64,000 bases of DNA, taken from assembly GCA_910576335.1 (NCBI GenBank), contig CAJTIU010000007.1, forward strand, positions 62,001 through 126,000, written 5' to 3'. The DNA is from Lachnospiraceae bacterium. Its GTDB lineage: Bacteria > Bacillota > Clostridia > Lachnospirales > Lachnospiraceae. A model generated the notes under the pieces. It ran no database searches. It was not told the origin of the DNA and saw only the letters and a list, made by a program, of their open reading frames with translations. Each line of letters starts with the position of its first letter. Position 1 is the stretch's first letter. Below are positions 15,738 to 23,461 of this stretch, one piece after another. Both the position numbers and the translations under genes were made by a program.

Positions 15738-16385
15738 ATGAGAAAATTATCCCGTATGACAGCAGTAATTTTGGTATTGATCCTGTTGCTGTCGCTTATA
15801 GGGTGCAGCAGTTCAGCAGATAAAAAGACTCATCTCACTTTCCAAATATGGGACGTCTATCAGCGTCCCGGGATGCAGGCTATTTGTGATGCGTATACTG
15901 CCAAACATCCTGATGTAGTGATTGATGTACAGGCTACAAGCTGGAGTGAGTATTGGACGAAGCTGGAGGCTTCTGCCGAGAGTAATACCATGCCGGACAT
16001 TTTCTGGATGCACACGAATCAGTTGCTTTATTATGCCGATTTCGGCATGTTAGCCGATGTGACAGACCTTTATGATGATGTGGATCCGAATTATTATGAG
16101 GAACATTTTTCCGAGATTTCCCGCAGCAACGCCAGCGGCAGCGATGGCCGGCTCTACGGCGTACCCAAGGACAAAGATAACGGTCTTCTGGTGTATAACA
16201 AGGAAATGTTTGACGCCGCTGATGTTCCCTATCCAACAGATGACTGGACCTGGGAGGATTTGGCGGATGTTTCCAGAAAAATTCACGATAAAACCGGCAA
16301 ATACGGTTTCATGGCTTATAATGACGACCAGTTGGGTTACTGGTGTTTTGCGCTTCTGCGAGCATCTGGGCTTTGGACATTATAG
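15738..16385 (+). pseudogene. Sugar ABC-transporter binding lipoprotein, truncated
   Basis: The first 205 residues are a normal carbohydrate-binding lipoprotein: signal peptide with lipobox LIGC, then LTFQIWDVYQRPGMQAICDA, MPDIFWMHTNQLLYYADFG, and VPKDKDNGLLVYNKEMFDAA. Relatives have about 420-450 residues. Here the frame leaves the family after GYWCFALLR (about 16350) and ends at 16385 inside sequence that belongs to the opposing AraC fragment. The start is ATG 15738 with AAAGGAG 8 bases upstream. The C-terminal half and the permeases are gone, so it cannot work as a binding protein. Confidence 0.82.
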
Positions 16386-16647
16386 TTTCATCGGCGGTAT
16401 ACATATTAACCTGTCCGGGACAGATCAGAAATGTCTGGTCTGCCTCCAGGTTATATTCATGTATTTCACCGGTGGTGGTGTGTGAGAACAACATTCCCTG
16501 TCCGCTGATGATGTAGTGGAGCAAATAGTGGTTGCGCACAAAGGGACCAAAAGAATGGAGAGGCTGACATTCTTCCCACCCATATTGATAGGGGCGGATA
16601 TCCAGAAAATGCTCGTTTGGGAAAAGTGAGATGTGATTTGTTTTCAT
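16309..16647 (-). pseudogene. AraC-family regulator, N-terminal sensor half only
   Basis: On the minus strand, about 95 codons from ATG 16647 (ribosome site AGAAGGAG) encode the cupin sensor domain of an AraC regulator: HFLDIRPYQYGWEECQPLHS, HYLLHYIISGQGMLF and LICPGQVNMYTADE. After YTADE the reading runs into the antisense of the binding-lipoprotein gene, and the helix-turn-helix half is missing. Together with the plus-strand lipoprotein remnant it marks a deletion or inversion junction near 16350-16385. It may once have controlled that transporter. Confidence 0.78.
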
Positions 16648-16705
16648 AATACGCAGCTCCTTCTAAACAACAAAATTTATTTTCTAACATATAAACGGTT
16701 CCTTT

Positions 16706-17107
16706 TTACATTTTCCGCTCTTTGCAGATACATAAGCTTTCAAATGCTGTCTCGACTAAAGAAGTCGGGTTTATGACAAAACCGGCAGATGTGATTCTAT
16801 TATTAAAAAATTCAACCGATGTATCGTGGTCAAGGAATTTGTTTAAGTTCAGATATTGCTCAATCTCATCCGTGAGGATGATTGCAACCCGTTTCAGGCG
16901 CTCATCAGGGAAACCATTTGCAAAATGAACGCTTTTCATCATGCGTTTTAATTTTGTCTGCGGATAGGTCTCCTGAAGCTTCTGCCTGATCAATAGGACA
17001 ATTTCCTCATAGGTCTTGTCTTTTAATTGGTCCAGGTTATCTATTTTTATAATATTTTTATCGTGCAGGTGTCTGGCAAGCGCAAATGCGCTCTCTTTAA
17101 GATCCAT
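16706..17107 (-). CDS. Hypothetical protein, 133 residues
   Basis: A soluble 133-residue protein, mostly helical by sequence (MDLKESAFALARHLHDKNII; TYEEIVLLIRQKLQETYP), with a Lys-rich middle and a C-terminal CICKERKM. No signal or membrane segment. GAGAGGAGC precedes the ATG at 17107, a credible ribosome site. I do not recognise the family. It lies among fragments, transcribed opposite to most neighbours, and overlaps the end of the short frame upstream by 11 bp. Confidence 0.6.
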   Translation of the reverse strand: MDLKESAFALARHLHDKNIIKIDNLDQLKDKTYEEIVLLIRQKLQETYPQTKLKRMMKSVHFANGFPDERLKRVAIILTDEIEQYLNLNKFLDHDTSVEFFNNRITSAGFVINPTSLVETAFESLCICKERKM

Positions 17108-17222
17108 GATAACAGCTCCTCTCTAAATCAAGGTATCGTAAACGATATGTTCTTTGTGATAATGAAAATAAATCTTGTACAACCTTTCCATGACGGATAA
17201 AAAATGCCGGCCGTTTTGCCAT
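17097..17222 (-). pseudogene. N-terminal scrap of a small DUF protein
   Basis: From ATG 17222 with a strong site AAGGAGGG, 41 codons read MAKRPAFFIRHGKVVQDLFS and then continue into unrelated sequence. The start MAKRPxFxIxxGKVV is like that of a family of small proteins of unknown role in Clostridia, recalled from pattern only. The body appears deleted and the frame ends at the start of the gene downstream. 17223-17377 holds nothing recognisable. Confidence 0.4.
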
Positions 17223-17377
17223 GATATCCCTCCTTGATGTATAGATATGTTCAGCGGTGTTTATCACCCGCACTGATAAAATTAATTGATTTTGAACATG
17301 GTTTGACGGAAACATTATAACATAGAATTACAGATATTCCTATATGCTCTGGAGAAAACGATAAGAAGCTGTATCTC

Positions 17378-17704
17378 TTGCTGGATGCGTATTCCCGGGA
17401 TAGCGTGCGCGGGCATGAAGATTTGCCGGAAGGATTTGTGCTGTATTACACAAACCAAAAAGGAAATCACCAGTGTGCAGTGAAAGATGATATGCAGAAA
17501 ATCTATCCGTTGTTTGAAGCATGTGACGCTGTAGTATTAGCATCTCCATTGTATTTCTAGAGTATCTCAGGAAAGCTGAAATCCTTTATTGACAGATTGT
17601 GTGCGGTCAGTAAAGAAGATAAATATCCGAAAAGGAGTGTGGCATTATTGATGACTGCCGGAGATGATGAAGAATCAACATTCCAACACGCAGTACAATT
17701 TTAA
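17378..17704 (+). pseudogene. Chimeric debris: GNAT/YoaP piece joined to flavodoxin-like piece
   Basis: Bases 17395-17458 repeat 13832-13895 of the GNAT/YoaP gene with two mismatches (RDSVRGHEDLPEGFVLYYTN), preceded by LLLDA from further upstream in that gene, so it is an internally deleted copy. From 17459 the same frame continues as an NAD(P)H-dependent FMN oxidoreductase: DDMQKIYPLFEACDAVVLAS, then an in-frame TAG (17558-17560) where relatives have Trp, then SISGKLKSFIDRLCAV to TAA 17702. Neither parent enzyme is complete. Confidence 0.65.
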
Positions 17705-17733
17705 TAAGGAGAGAAGCCCTCAGGAGATTTGAA

Positions 17734-17979
17734 ATGGATATTCCGCAGTCATATAAGGAGGTACAGCCGTTAGTCATTAGGGCAAATCTAGGAGATACGG
17801 TGAAGATCCGGTTCCAGAATTCTCTGAACCGCAGGCTGTCGATTCATGTGCAGGGACTTTCTCATATTTTAATTACTTTCCGAGAGTACTCATTGACACG
17901 AAATGAGAAAATATATGGTAAGGCCATTAAAAGCGTGTTATACTATATTAGTGCTCAATTTGGGACGGGGCATTTTTAA
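17734..17979 (+). pseudogene. Cupredoxin/multicopper-oxidase fragment
   Basis: The first 43 codons read YKEVQPLVIRANLGDTVKIR and FQNSLNRRLSIHVQGLS, the start of a cupredoxin domain as in multicopper oxidases. After GLSH the match is lost, and the last residues (QFGTGHF) are encoded by the palindromic repeat that begins at 17957. None of the copper-binding histidine clusters is present. It is a fragment left by deletion. Confidence 0.6.
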
Positions 17980-17998
17980 AAATGCCCCGTCCCAAATT
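17957..17998. repeat. GGGACGGGG palindrome, copy 1
   Basis: A perfect 42-bp palindrome with half-site AATTTGGGACGGGGCATTTTT. It overlaps the end of the multicopper-oxidase fragment and supplies its last codons and stop. It belongs to the family of seven such elements in this window and could fold into a bidirectional terminator-like hairpin. Confidence 0.9.
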
Positions 17999-18024
17999 AA
18001 AAAGAAAGAGGGGTAAGAAGTTGT

Positions 18025-18648
18025 ATGATGAATAAGAAGATAATTATGATATTGATAGGAATAGTATTAACATCTGGGATATGCATTACTGGCTGCAGCA
18101 GTGAAAAGGGTGATTCACAGCCAACAGACCAGCAGCGGACTCAGAACGATCAGACAGGTTCTGCGTCAGAAGGACAGGAGCAAAGGAGTATTTTGACATC
18201 TTTTGAGGCGGAAGCTTTGGACGGAAGCGCCTACACTCAGGATGATCTCGCGCAAAAGGATGTGACTGTCATGAATTTCTGGTCTACTATGTGTGGTCCC
18301 TGCATTGAGGAGATGCCGGATATTGCCGCATTTGCAAAGACACTGCCGGAGAACGTGGAGATGCTCACTGTCTGTCTGGACGGCGGTGAGAATATGGAGA
18401 TGGTAAAACAGATTCTTGAGGAAGCCGGGTATGAAGGCAGGACACTGGTTTCAGGTGCAGGGGATTTTCTGTCAGTTTGTGAGGCCATCCAGTATACACC
18501 GACAACGGTTGTAGTAGATCAGAATGGAGATATGATTGGAGATGTGCTGATCGGCGGACAGGAAGATCTGGAAAAGGTCTATACGGAAATGGTTAACAAT
18601 GCCCTGGAGTCAATGGGAAAGGCGGGAATCGGGGATGGAACGAATTAA
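18025..18648 (+). CDS. TlpA/ResA-like thioredoxin-fold lipoprotein
   Basis: A 207-residue extracytoplasmic redox lipoprotein. The signal peptide ends in lipobox ITGC (Cys24), a Ser/Gln/Asp-rich linker follows to residue about 55, and a TlpA-type thioredoxin domain holds the active site CGPC (Cys90, Cys93) within VMNFWSTMCGPCIEEMPDI and the cis-Pro loop YTPTTVVVDQNGDMI. It would reduce or rearrange disulfides outside the membrane. The next gene overlaps its end by 14 bp, and the membrane 4Fe-4S protein follows, so the three act as one redox cassette. Confidence 0.9.
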   Translation: MMNKKIIMILIGIVLTSGICITGCSSEKGDSQPTDQQRTQNDQTGSASEGQEQRSILTSFEAEALDGSAYTQDDLAQKDVTVMNFWSTMCGPCIEEMPDIAAFAKTLPENVEMLTVCLDGGENMEMVKQILEEAGYEGRTLVSGAGDFLSVCEAIQYTPTTVVVDQNGDMIGDVLIGGQEDLEKVYTEMVNNALESMGKAGIGDGTN

Positions 18649-18793
18649 GTCGGGTAAGATGATCAATGTCGTGCGGTCTGTGGTATTGGTGATGTCTGTC
18701 CTGCTGATCGGGACAGGTGTCATGAATCAGGAGCATACAGAGGTGTTACAGAAAGCGGTGAAAATATGCCTGGAGTGCATTGGAATCGGATAA
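18635..18793 (+). CDS. CXXC-motif small membrane protein (CD1871A-like)
   Basis: A 52-residue single-pass membrane protein: basic start MERIKSGKMINVV, one membrane helix, then an external tail ending KICLECIGIG with a CLEC motif. It matches the small CD1871A-type CXXC proteins that accompany membrane ferredoxin proteins in Clostridia. It starts at ATG 18635 inside the end of the redoxin gene and overlaps the following 4Fe-4S gene by 28 bp, so translation is tightly coupled. A role in passing electrons or thiols between its two neighbours is likely but inferred. Confidence 0.8.
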   Translation: MERIKSGKMINVVRSVVLVMSVLLIGTGVMNQEHTEVLQKAVKICLECIGIG

Positions 18794-19692
18794 AACAGAA
18801 GAGAAAAATTTCTTTCCAGCGAAAGATTCAGTTCATTTCTGCTGCAGTCTTCAACGGCTATGGGGCAGGATTTGTGAAAGGAAAGATTTATACGGGCGGG
18901 AGTAAGGCAGTGTGCGTCCCTCTTCTAAACTGCTACTCCTGTCCGGGTGCACTGGGGGCCTGCCCTGTGGGATCCCTGCAGACAGCCCTGGGGGCAAGAC
19001 ATCATTTCCCATTTTATGTTCTGGGGACCATGATGCTTTTTGGAATTCTGTTAGGGAGGCTGATCTGCGGACTATTGTGCCCCTTTGGGCTGGTGCAGGA
19101 TCTGATGCATAAAATTCCCGTACCGAAATGGAGTGTACCTAAGAAAATAGACCGGCCAATGAGGTACTTAAAATATGTGGTTTTATTGAGTACAGTCATT
19201 CTGCTTCCGGCATTAGTGGTAACGAAAACCGGGATTACACCGCCCTATTTCTGCAAATATATTTGTCCGGCAGGAACGCTTGGCGGCGGAATCCCGCAGA
19301 TGATTGCAAATCCGGCTCTCAGGAATCTTGCAGGCATGCTGTTTAGCTGGAAGGTACTGGTACTTCTGCTGATTCTGCTGCTGTCCATGTTCATTCACCG
19401 CCCATTCTGCCGGTATCTGTGCCCGCTCGGCGCATTTTATGCTCTTTTTAACCGGTTTGCTTTTTATCAGATGAGTCTGAACGAAAGGAAATGTACAGGC
19501 TGTAAGAAATGCGAGCGTTCCTGTCCAATGGCGGTAGAGATCACCAGAGAGATCAACAGTTCCGAGTGTATTCGCTGCGGAAAGTGCAAAGCGGTCTGTC
19601 CGGAAGGAGCAATTTCTTTAGGATTTTTATTAAAAAATTCGAAGCCTTATGGAGATTACAGGGCTTATGGCACAAGGAGCAGAAGGAGGTAG
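18766..19692 (+). CDS. Membrane 4Fe-4S binding protein (NapH/YccM-like)
   Basis: A 308-residue integral membrane iron-sulfur protein. About five membrane segments alternate with cysteine motifs typical of this family (LLNCYSCPGALGACPVG, ICGLLCPFG, CKYICPAG, CRYLCPLG), and the C-terminus holds two ferredoxin clusters (CTGCKKCERSCPM and CIRCGKCKAVCPE). Such proteins pass electrons from cytoplasmic donors across the membrane. The start at ATG 18766 overlaps the CXXC gene. With the TlpA-like lipoprotein it probably forms a chain that reduces extracytoplasmic disulfides or another acceptor. Confidence 0.9.
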   Translation: MPGVHWNRIKQKRKISFQRKIQFISAAVFNGYGAGFVKGKIYTGGSKAVCVPLLNCYSCPGALGACPVGSLQTALGARHHFPFYVLGTMMLFGILLGRLICGLLCPFGLVQDLMHKIPVPKWSVPKKIDRPMRYLKYVVLLSTVILLPALVVTKTGITPPYFCKYICPAGTLGGGIPQMIANPALRNLAGMLFSWKVLVLLLILLLSMFIHRPFCRYLCPLGAFYALFNRFAFYQMSLNERKCTGCKKCERSCPMAVEITREINSSECIRCGKCKAVCPEGAISLGFLLKNSKPYGDYRAYGTRSRRR

Positions 19693-19696
19693 GGAT

Positions 19697-20296
19697 ATGG
19701 ATCTGACAAAATTTATATGGACGAGAGAACCGGAGAGATATGAGATAAAACAGGATACAATTGAGATTGTTACAAAGCCCCATACAGATTTATGGCAGAG
19801 GACATATTATCATTTTCAAAATGATAATGCGCCGGTTTTTCAGATGGAAACAGAGGAGAAGTATTTTAGCTTTACAGTTAAGACAGAATTTGGAGAAAGT
19901 CATCATAGATTTGACCAGTGCGGTATTGTGATGTATCTGGATAGCGAGAACTGGCTGAAGGGTTCAATAGAGTATGAAAATGAAGAATATCAGCATTTAG
20001 GAAGTGTGGTTACGAACAACGGATACTCGGACTGGGCAACAACAAAGATTGCGGCGTCTGTAAAAGCAATGTGGTATCGCTTCAGCCGGCGGGAGGATGA
20101 TTACTGTATTGAATGTTCGTCAGACGGAATCATATTCAGTCAGATGCGGATCTGCCATATGCAGCGCGGGGATGGAAGAATACGGTTTGGCATTTATGCA
20201 TGTTCTCCAGAGGACTCTTCCTTCAAAGCTGTATTTTCTGAAATGCAGATTGGAGAATGTCAGTGGAAAGCGCATGACGGACAGCAGCCAGATTAG
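19697..20296 (+). CDS. DUF1349-family protein
   Basis: A 199-residue soluble protein with the DUF1349 fold, a concanavalin-like beta sandwich: RTYYHFQNDNAPVFQMETEE, DQCGIVMYLDSENWLKGSIE and the aromatic strand WYRFSRREDDYCIECSSDG. In many Firmicutes such proteins are encoded near sugar-utilisation genes, and their role is unclear. The start is ATG 19697, with AAGGAGG upstream, 4 bp after the 4Fe-4S gene stop. It may share that transcript, though function gives no obvious link. No signal peptide. Confidence 0.85.
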   Translation: MDLTKFIWTREPERYEIKQDTIEIVTKPHTDLWQRTYYHFQNDNAPVFQMETEEKYFSFTVKTEFGESHHRFDQCGIVMYLDSENWLKGSIEYENEEYQHLGSVVTNNGYSDWATTKIAASVKAMWYRFSRREDDYCIECSSDGIIFSQMRICHMQRGDGRIRFGIYACSPEDSSFKAVFSEMQIGECQWKAHDGQQPD

Positions 20297-20377
20297 AAGG
20301 CGTTCTTCGGGATTGTTTTAAATACAGTATGGAAATAAACCATGAATTCCACAGACATCATTACTGGAGGAACCTGT

Positions 20378-20859
20378 ATGAATCATATTTCAACAAAGAG
20401 ACAAAGTATTATTATGGCGGCACGCTGTGCATTTCCCTATACGATTCCCATATTTGCAGGATTCTGGTTTCTTGGGATGACCTACGGGATTTATATGAAT
20501 GTTTCGGGATTTAGCTTTGTTTATCCAATGATTATGAGTCTTATCATTTTCGGAGGCTCACTGGAATTTGTAGCGGTGAAGATGCTGATGTCTGCATATG
20601 CACCGATGCAGACGCTGATTATGACGCTGATGATTCAGGCAAGACATTTATTTTACGGAATTTCCATGCTAGACCGTTTTAAAGGGATGGGCTTAAAAAA
20701 TTTTATCTTATTTACGGAATGTGTGATGAGAGCTTTTCTATTAACTATTCAGCAGAAATTCCAGAAAATGTGGATAAAGGCTGGTTTATGCTTTTTGTAA
20801 CCCTGTTTAACCATATGTACTGGTTTACGGGAGCAACAATTCATTGCGGCAATAGATGA
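20378..20859 (+). pseudogene. AzlC-family branched-chain amino acid exporter, broken
   Basis: The start (CAFPYTIPIFAGFWFLGMTY, then VYPMIMSLIIFGGSLEFVAV) is AzlC, the large subunit of the AzlCD exporter of branched-chain amino acids. At about 20719 a TG dinucleotide appears duplicated (tgtgtg). Removing it restores CDESFSINYSAEIPENVDKG and NHMYWFTGATI in the other frame. After that the gene ends at TGA 20857, missing its last third, and no azlD follows. The start is ATG 20378 with GGAGG upstream. It is therefore both frameshifted and 3'-truncated. Confidence 0.75.
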
Positions 20860-20881
20860 TAGTGTATTAACCGCTCTTCCG

Positions 20882-20950
20882 AATTTCTTAAGAAATTTTA
20901 TGAATATTTCTGTATTTTGTCACATCCAAGACACATTTTCACACTATACT
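20882..20950 (+). promoter_or_regulatory. Putative control region of the DUF1538-PII operon
   Basis: A perfect 16-bp palindrome AATTTCTTAAGAAATT (20882-20897) lies 48 bp upstream of a TATACT hexamer (20945-20950). The same layout, TCTTAAGAAATTTT then TCACA then TATACT at equal spacing, occurs at 52688-52752 upstream of the IIC permease. It suggests a shared regulator. No convincing -35 is present in either, which would fit an activator-dependent promoter. Confidence 0.4.
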
Positions 20951-21068
20951 AAATATATCAATTAAAGAAGACGGTAGTTGTACTTATTTCTTACATATCT
21001 GTATGATTACCGCCCTTCGCCTAACAATTAGCTGAAATTTATATAGATTGTTTTCATTCCTCTCCAAT

Positions 21069-21100
21069 GGCCGGTGCGGTATGCATCGGCCTCTCTTTTA
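21069..21100 (+). terminator. Hairpin with T-rich tail in the leader of the DUF1538 gene
   Basis: GGCCGGTGC (21069-21077) pairs with GCATCGGCC (21083-21091) around GGTAT, and TCTCTTTTA follows. It lies 48 bp before the start codon, so it could act as a leader attenuator rather than an operon end. The remainder of 20860-21147 holds no gene. Confidence 0.4.
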
Positions 21101-21147
21101 CCCATTAAGAAAGCAGTTACTGTCGATAAGAAAGGACCGTTCATATT

Positions 21148-22680
21148 ATGGATTATTATCGTACCAGGTTTACGGAAAAATTAAAGGAGGCTCTTGCCGC
21201 TGTTTTTCCTATTATAGGAATCGTGTTGGTTCTGTGTTTCACTATTGCTCCCATTCCACCAAGCATACTGCTTCTCTTTATCTTCGGGGCAGTGTTGCTC
21301 GTAGTTGGCATGATGTTCTTCACACTGGGGGCAGAGCTTGCCATGTCGCCCATGGGAGAGAGGGTGGGAACCCGGATGGCATCCACTGGAAAACTTCCGG
21401 TCGTTCTCCTTTTGTGCTTTATTCTTGGATTTATTATAACCATATCCGAGCCGGATCTACAGGTGCTGGCAGAGCAGGTGCCGTCTATTCCTAACATGGC
21501 GCTGATTCTCTCAGTGGCATGCGGGGTTGGGATATTTCTTGTGGCTGCTATGCTGCGTATGCTGTTTTCGAAGCCGCTGGCACCGCTTCTGATTTTGTTT
21601 TATGCGATCGTTTTTATACTGGCAGCATGTGTGCCGAGAAATTTTCTTGCAGTAGCCTTCGATTCAGGAGGAGTGACAACCGGACCCATGACCGTGCCGT
21701 TTATCATGGCTCTTGGTGTCGGCTTTGCCGCTGTACGAAGCGATAAACATGCGGAGGACGACAGCTTCGGTCTTATCTCCCTCTGCTCTATCGGGCCGAT
21801 CCTGGCAGTCCTGCTTCTGGGGCTTCTTTATCACCCCCAGGAGACGGGCTATGTTCCAGAGAAACTGCCTGATATCGGGGATTCAGTGGAGATGTGGAGA
21901 TATTTTGCACACAGCTTTCCTGAATACATAAAAGAAATTGCAGTATCCCTCCTTCCCATTGTTATCTTTTTTTCATTTTTTCAGATCGTGTCTCTGAAGC
22001 TTAAGAAAAAGACTCTGCTTAAGATTGCCATTGGTATCCTCTATACATACGTCGGGCTCGTCCTGTTCCTTACCGGGGTAAATGTAGGCTTCATGCCTGC
22101 AGGAAATTACCTTGGGCAGATTATCACGGGGCTTCCCTTCCGGTGGATTATTATTCCGATCGGTATGCTCATTGGCTTCTTTATCGTAAAGGCGGAGCCT
22201 GCCGTGTATGTACTGATGGAGCAGGTGGAGGAGATTACCTCCGGTTCCATCTCTGGAAAGTCCATGGGTCTGTCTCTTTCCCTGGGCGTGGCGGTTTCAG
22301 TAGGGCTTTCCATGATCCGGGTGCTTACGGGGATTTCCATCTTCTGGTTTGTGATACCGGGTTATGTCCTGGCTCTCGGACTGTCCTTTTTTGTGCCGAA
22401 AATTTTTACTGCCATTGCATTTGACTCCGGAGGGGTTGCGTCAGGTCCCATGACGGCAACATTTCTACTTCCCTTTGCTATGGGGGCCTGCCAGTGTATC
22501 GGAGGAAATATCGTGCAGGATGCGTTTGGTATCGTCGCCATGGTTGCCATGACGCCGCTTATCGCCATCCAGCTCCTTGGCGCTGTATACAGGCTGGAGG
22601 CTATGAAGAGTAAACGGATTGATACAACACCCGAATCTTATCTTGACACTTTGGATGAAGATGATATTATTGAATTATAA
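21148..22680 (+). CDS. DUF1538 membrane transporter-like protein
   Basis: A 510-residue polytopic membrane protein made of two homologous DUF1538 halves: each contains the hallmark AFDSGGVTTGPMT (residues about 171) and AFDSGGVASGPMT (about 428), and a conserved acidic phrase (TISEPDLQVLAEQV; VKAEPAVYVLMEQVEEI). The repeated Asp/Gly/Thr loops inside membrane regions suggest substrate or ion re-entrant loops; the substrate is not known. A weak site AAAGGA precedes ATG 21148. A tandem PII-like protein begins 58 bp downstream, implying allosteric control by a nitrogen, carbon or energy signal. Confidence 0.9.
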   Translation: MDYYRTRFTEKLKEALAAVFPIIGIVLVLCFTIAPIPPSILLLFIFGAVLLVVGMMFFTLGAELAMSPMGERVGTRMASTGKLPVVLLLCFILGFIITISEPDLQVLAEQVPSIPNMALILSVACGVGIFLVAAMLRMLFSKPLAPLLILFYAIVFILAACVPRNFLAVAFDSGGVTTGPMTVPFIMALGVGFAAVRSDKHAEDDSFGLISLCSIGPILAVLLLGLLYHPQETGYVPEKLPDIGDSVEMWRYFAHSFPEYIKEIAVSLLPIVIFFSFFQIVSLKLKKKTLLKIAIGILYTYVGLVLFLTGVNVGFMPAGNYLGQIITGLPFRWIIIPIGMLIGFFIVKAEPAVYVLMEQVEEITSGSISGKSMGLSLSLGVAVSVGLSMIRVLTGISIFWFVIPGYVLALGLSFFVPKIFTAIAFDSGGVASGPMTATFLLPFAMGACQCIGGNIVQDAFGIVAMVAMTPLIAIQLLGAVYRLEAMKSKRIDTTPESYLDTLDEDDIIEL

Positions 22681-22738
22681 GCAGCCATCTGATGTATAAG
22701 CCGGGTGGATTGCAGATCCGCAGGAGAGGAATCTTATT

Positions 22739-23422
22739 ATGAACGAACTATATTTTATGGGAGTTATAACGAACCGGGGAATGCGTGACAAATTTATTGC
22801 CTTTTTCAAACAGTGCCATATCCATGTGACCCTTTCCATTCTTGCGGTCGGAACCGCTAATAGCGCCATTCTTGACTATTTTGGGATGGAAGCCACGGAA
22901 AAGGTGATCTATATGGCCTTCGTGACACTTGATACATGGAAGGTTATCAGAAAAGAGCTGTATCATAAATTAAAAATAGATATTCCCGGCAGAGGTATTG
23001 CGTTTCTTATACCATTCAGCAGTGTATGCGGCAAGAAATCCCTGTATTACCTTACGACCGGCCAGGATATTTCCATAAAGGAGGAAAGTACATTGAAGAA
23101 TACAGAGTTCGAGCTTCTGATCACAATTGCAAATGCCGGACATATTGATACGATTATGGATGCGGCAAGGAGCGCCCATGCCCCAGGCGGTACGGTGATT
23201 CACGCAAAGGGAACAGGTATGGAGCATGCAAAGAGATTTTTCGGGATCTCACTGGCTGAAGAAAAGGAAATGATCTTTATTGTTGTGCGATCCTCACAGA
23301 AAAATGATATTATGCGGGCAATCATGGCGCAGGCGGGACCTTCCACCAGCGCCGGGGGAATCATCTTTTCCCTTCCGGTAACAAGCACTGCCGGCCTGAG
23401 ATTACTGACAGAAGATGACTGA
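22739..23422 (+). CDS. Tandem PII-like signalling protein
   Basis: A 227-residue protein consisting of two PII-like domains (about 1-110 and 120-227). The second has the classic look: ELLITIANAGHIDTIMDAAR, then GGTVIHAKGTG (the T-loop base) and MIFIVVRSSQKNDIMRAIM. The first is more divergent (FMGVITNRGMRDKFIAFFKQ). PII proteins form trimers that bind ATP, ADP or 2-oxoglutarate and gate transporters; a fused tandem would have to assemble differently or use only half its sites. GGAGAGGAAT precedes ATG 22739. Its partner is very probably the DUF1538 protein. Confidence 0.87.
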   Translation: MNELYFMGVITNRGMRDKFIAFFKQCHIHVTLSILAVGTANSAILDYFGMEATEKVIYMAFVTLDTWKVIRKELYHKLKIDIPGRGIAFLIPFSSVCGKKSLYYLTTGQDISIKEESTLKNTEFELLITIANAGHIDTIMDAARSAHAPGGTVIHAKGTGMEHAKRFFGISLAEEKEMIFIVVRSSQKNDIMRAIMAQAGPSTSAGGIIFSLPVTSTAGLRLLTEDD

Positions 23423-23461
23423 TTAGGCAAGAATGAAGTAGGAGTTAAGGAGATTTAAGGC

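Noticed and set aside
15926-16286. Overlapping short frames on both strands of the binding-lipoprotein remnant
   Set aside because: All are shadows of the lipoprotein reading, which matches the family throughout.
21048-21494. A plus-strand frame of 148 codons at the start of the DUF1538 gene
   Set aside because: It overlaps the DUF1538 gene in another frame, has odd composition, and the DUF1538 reading is strongly supported.
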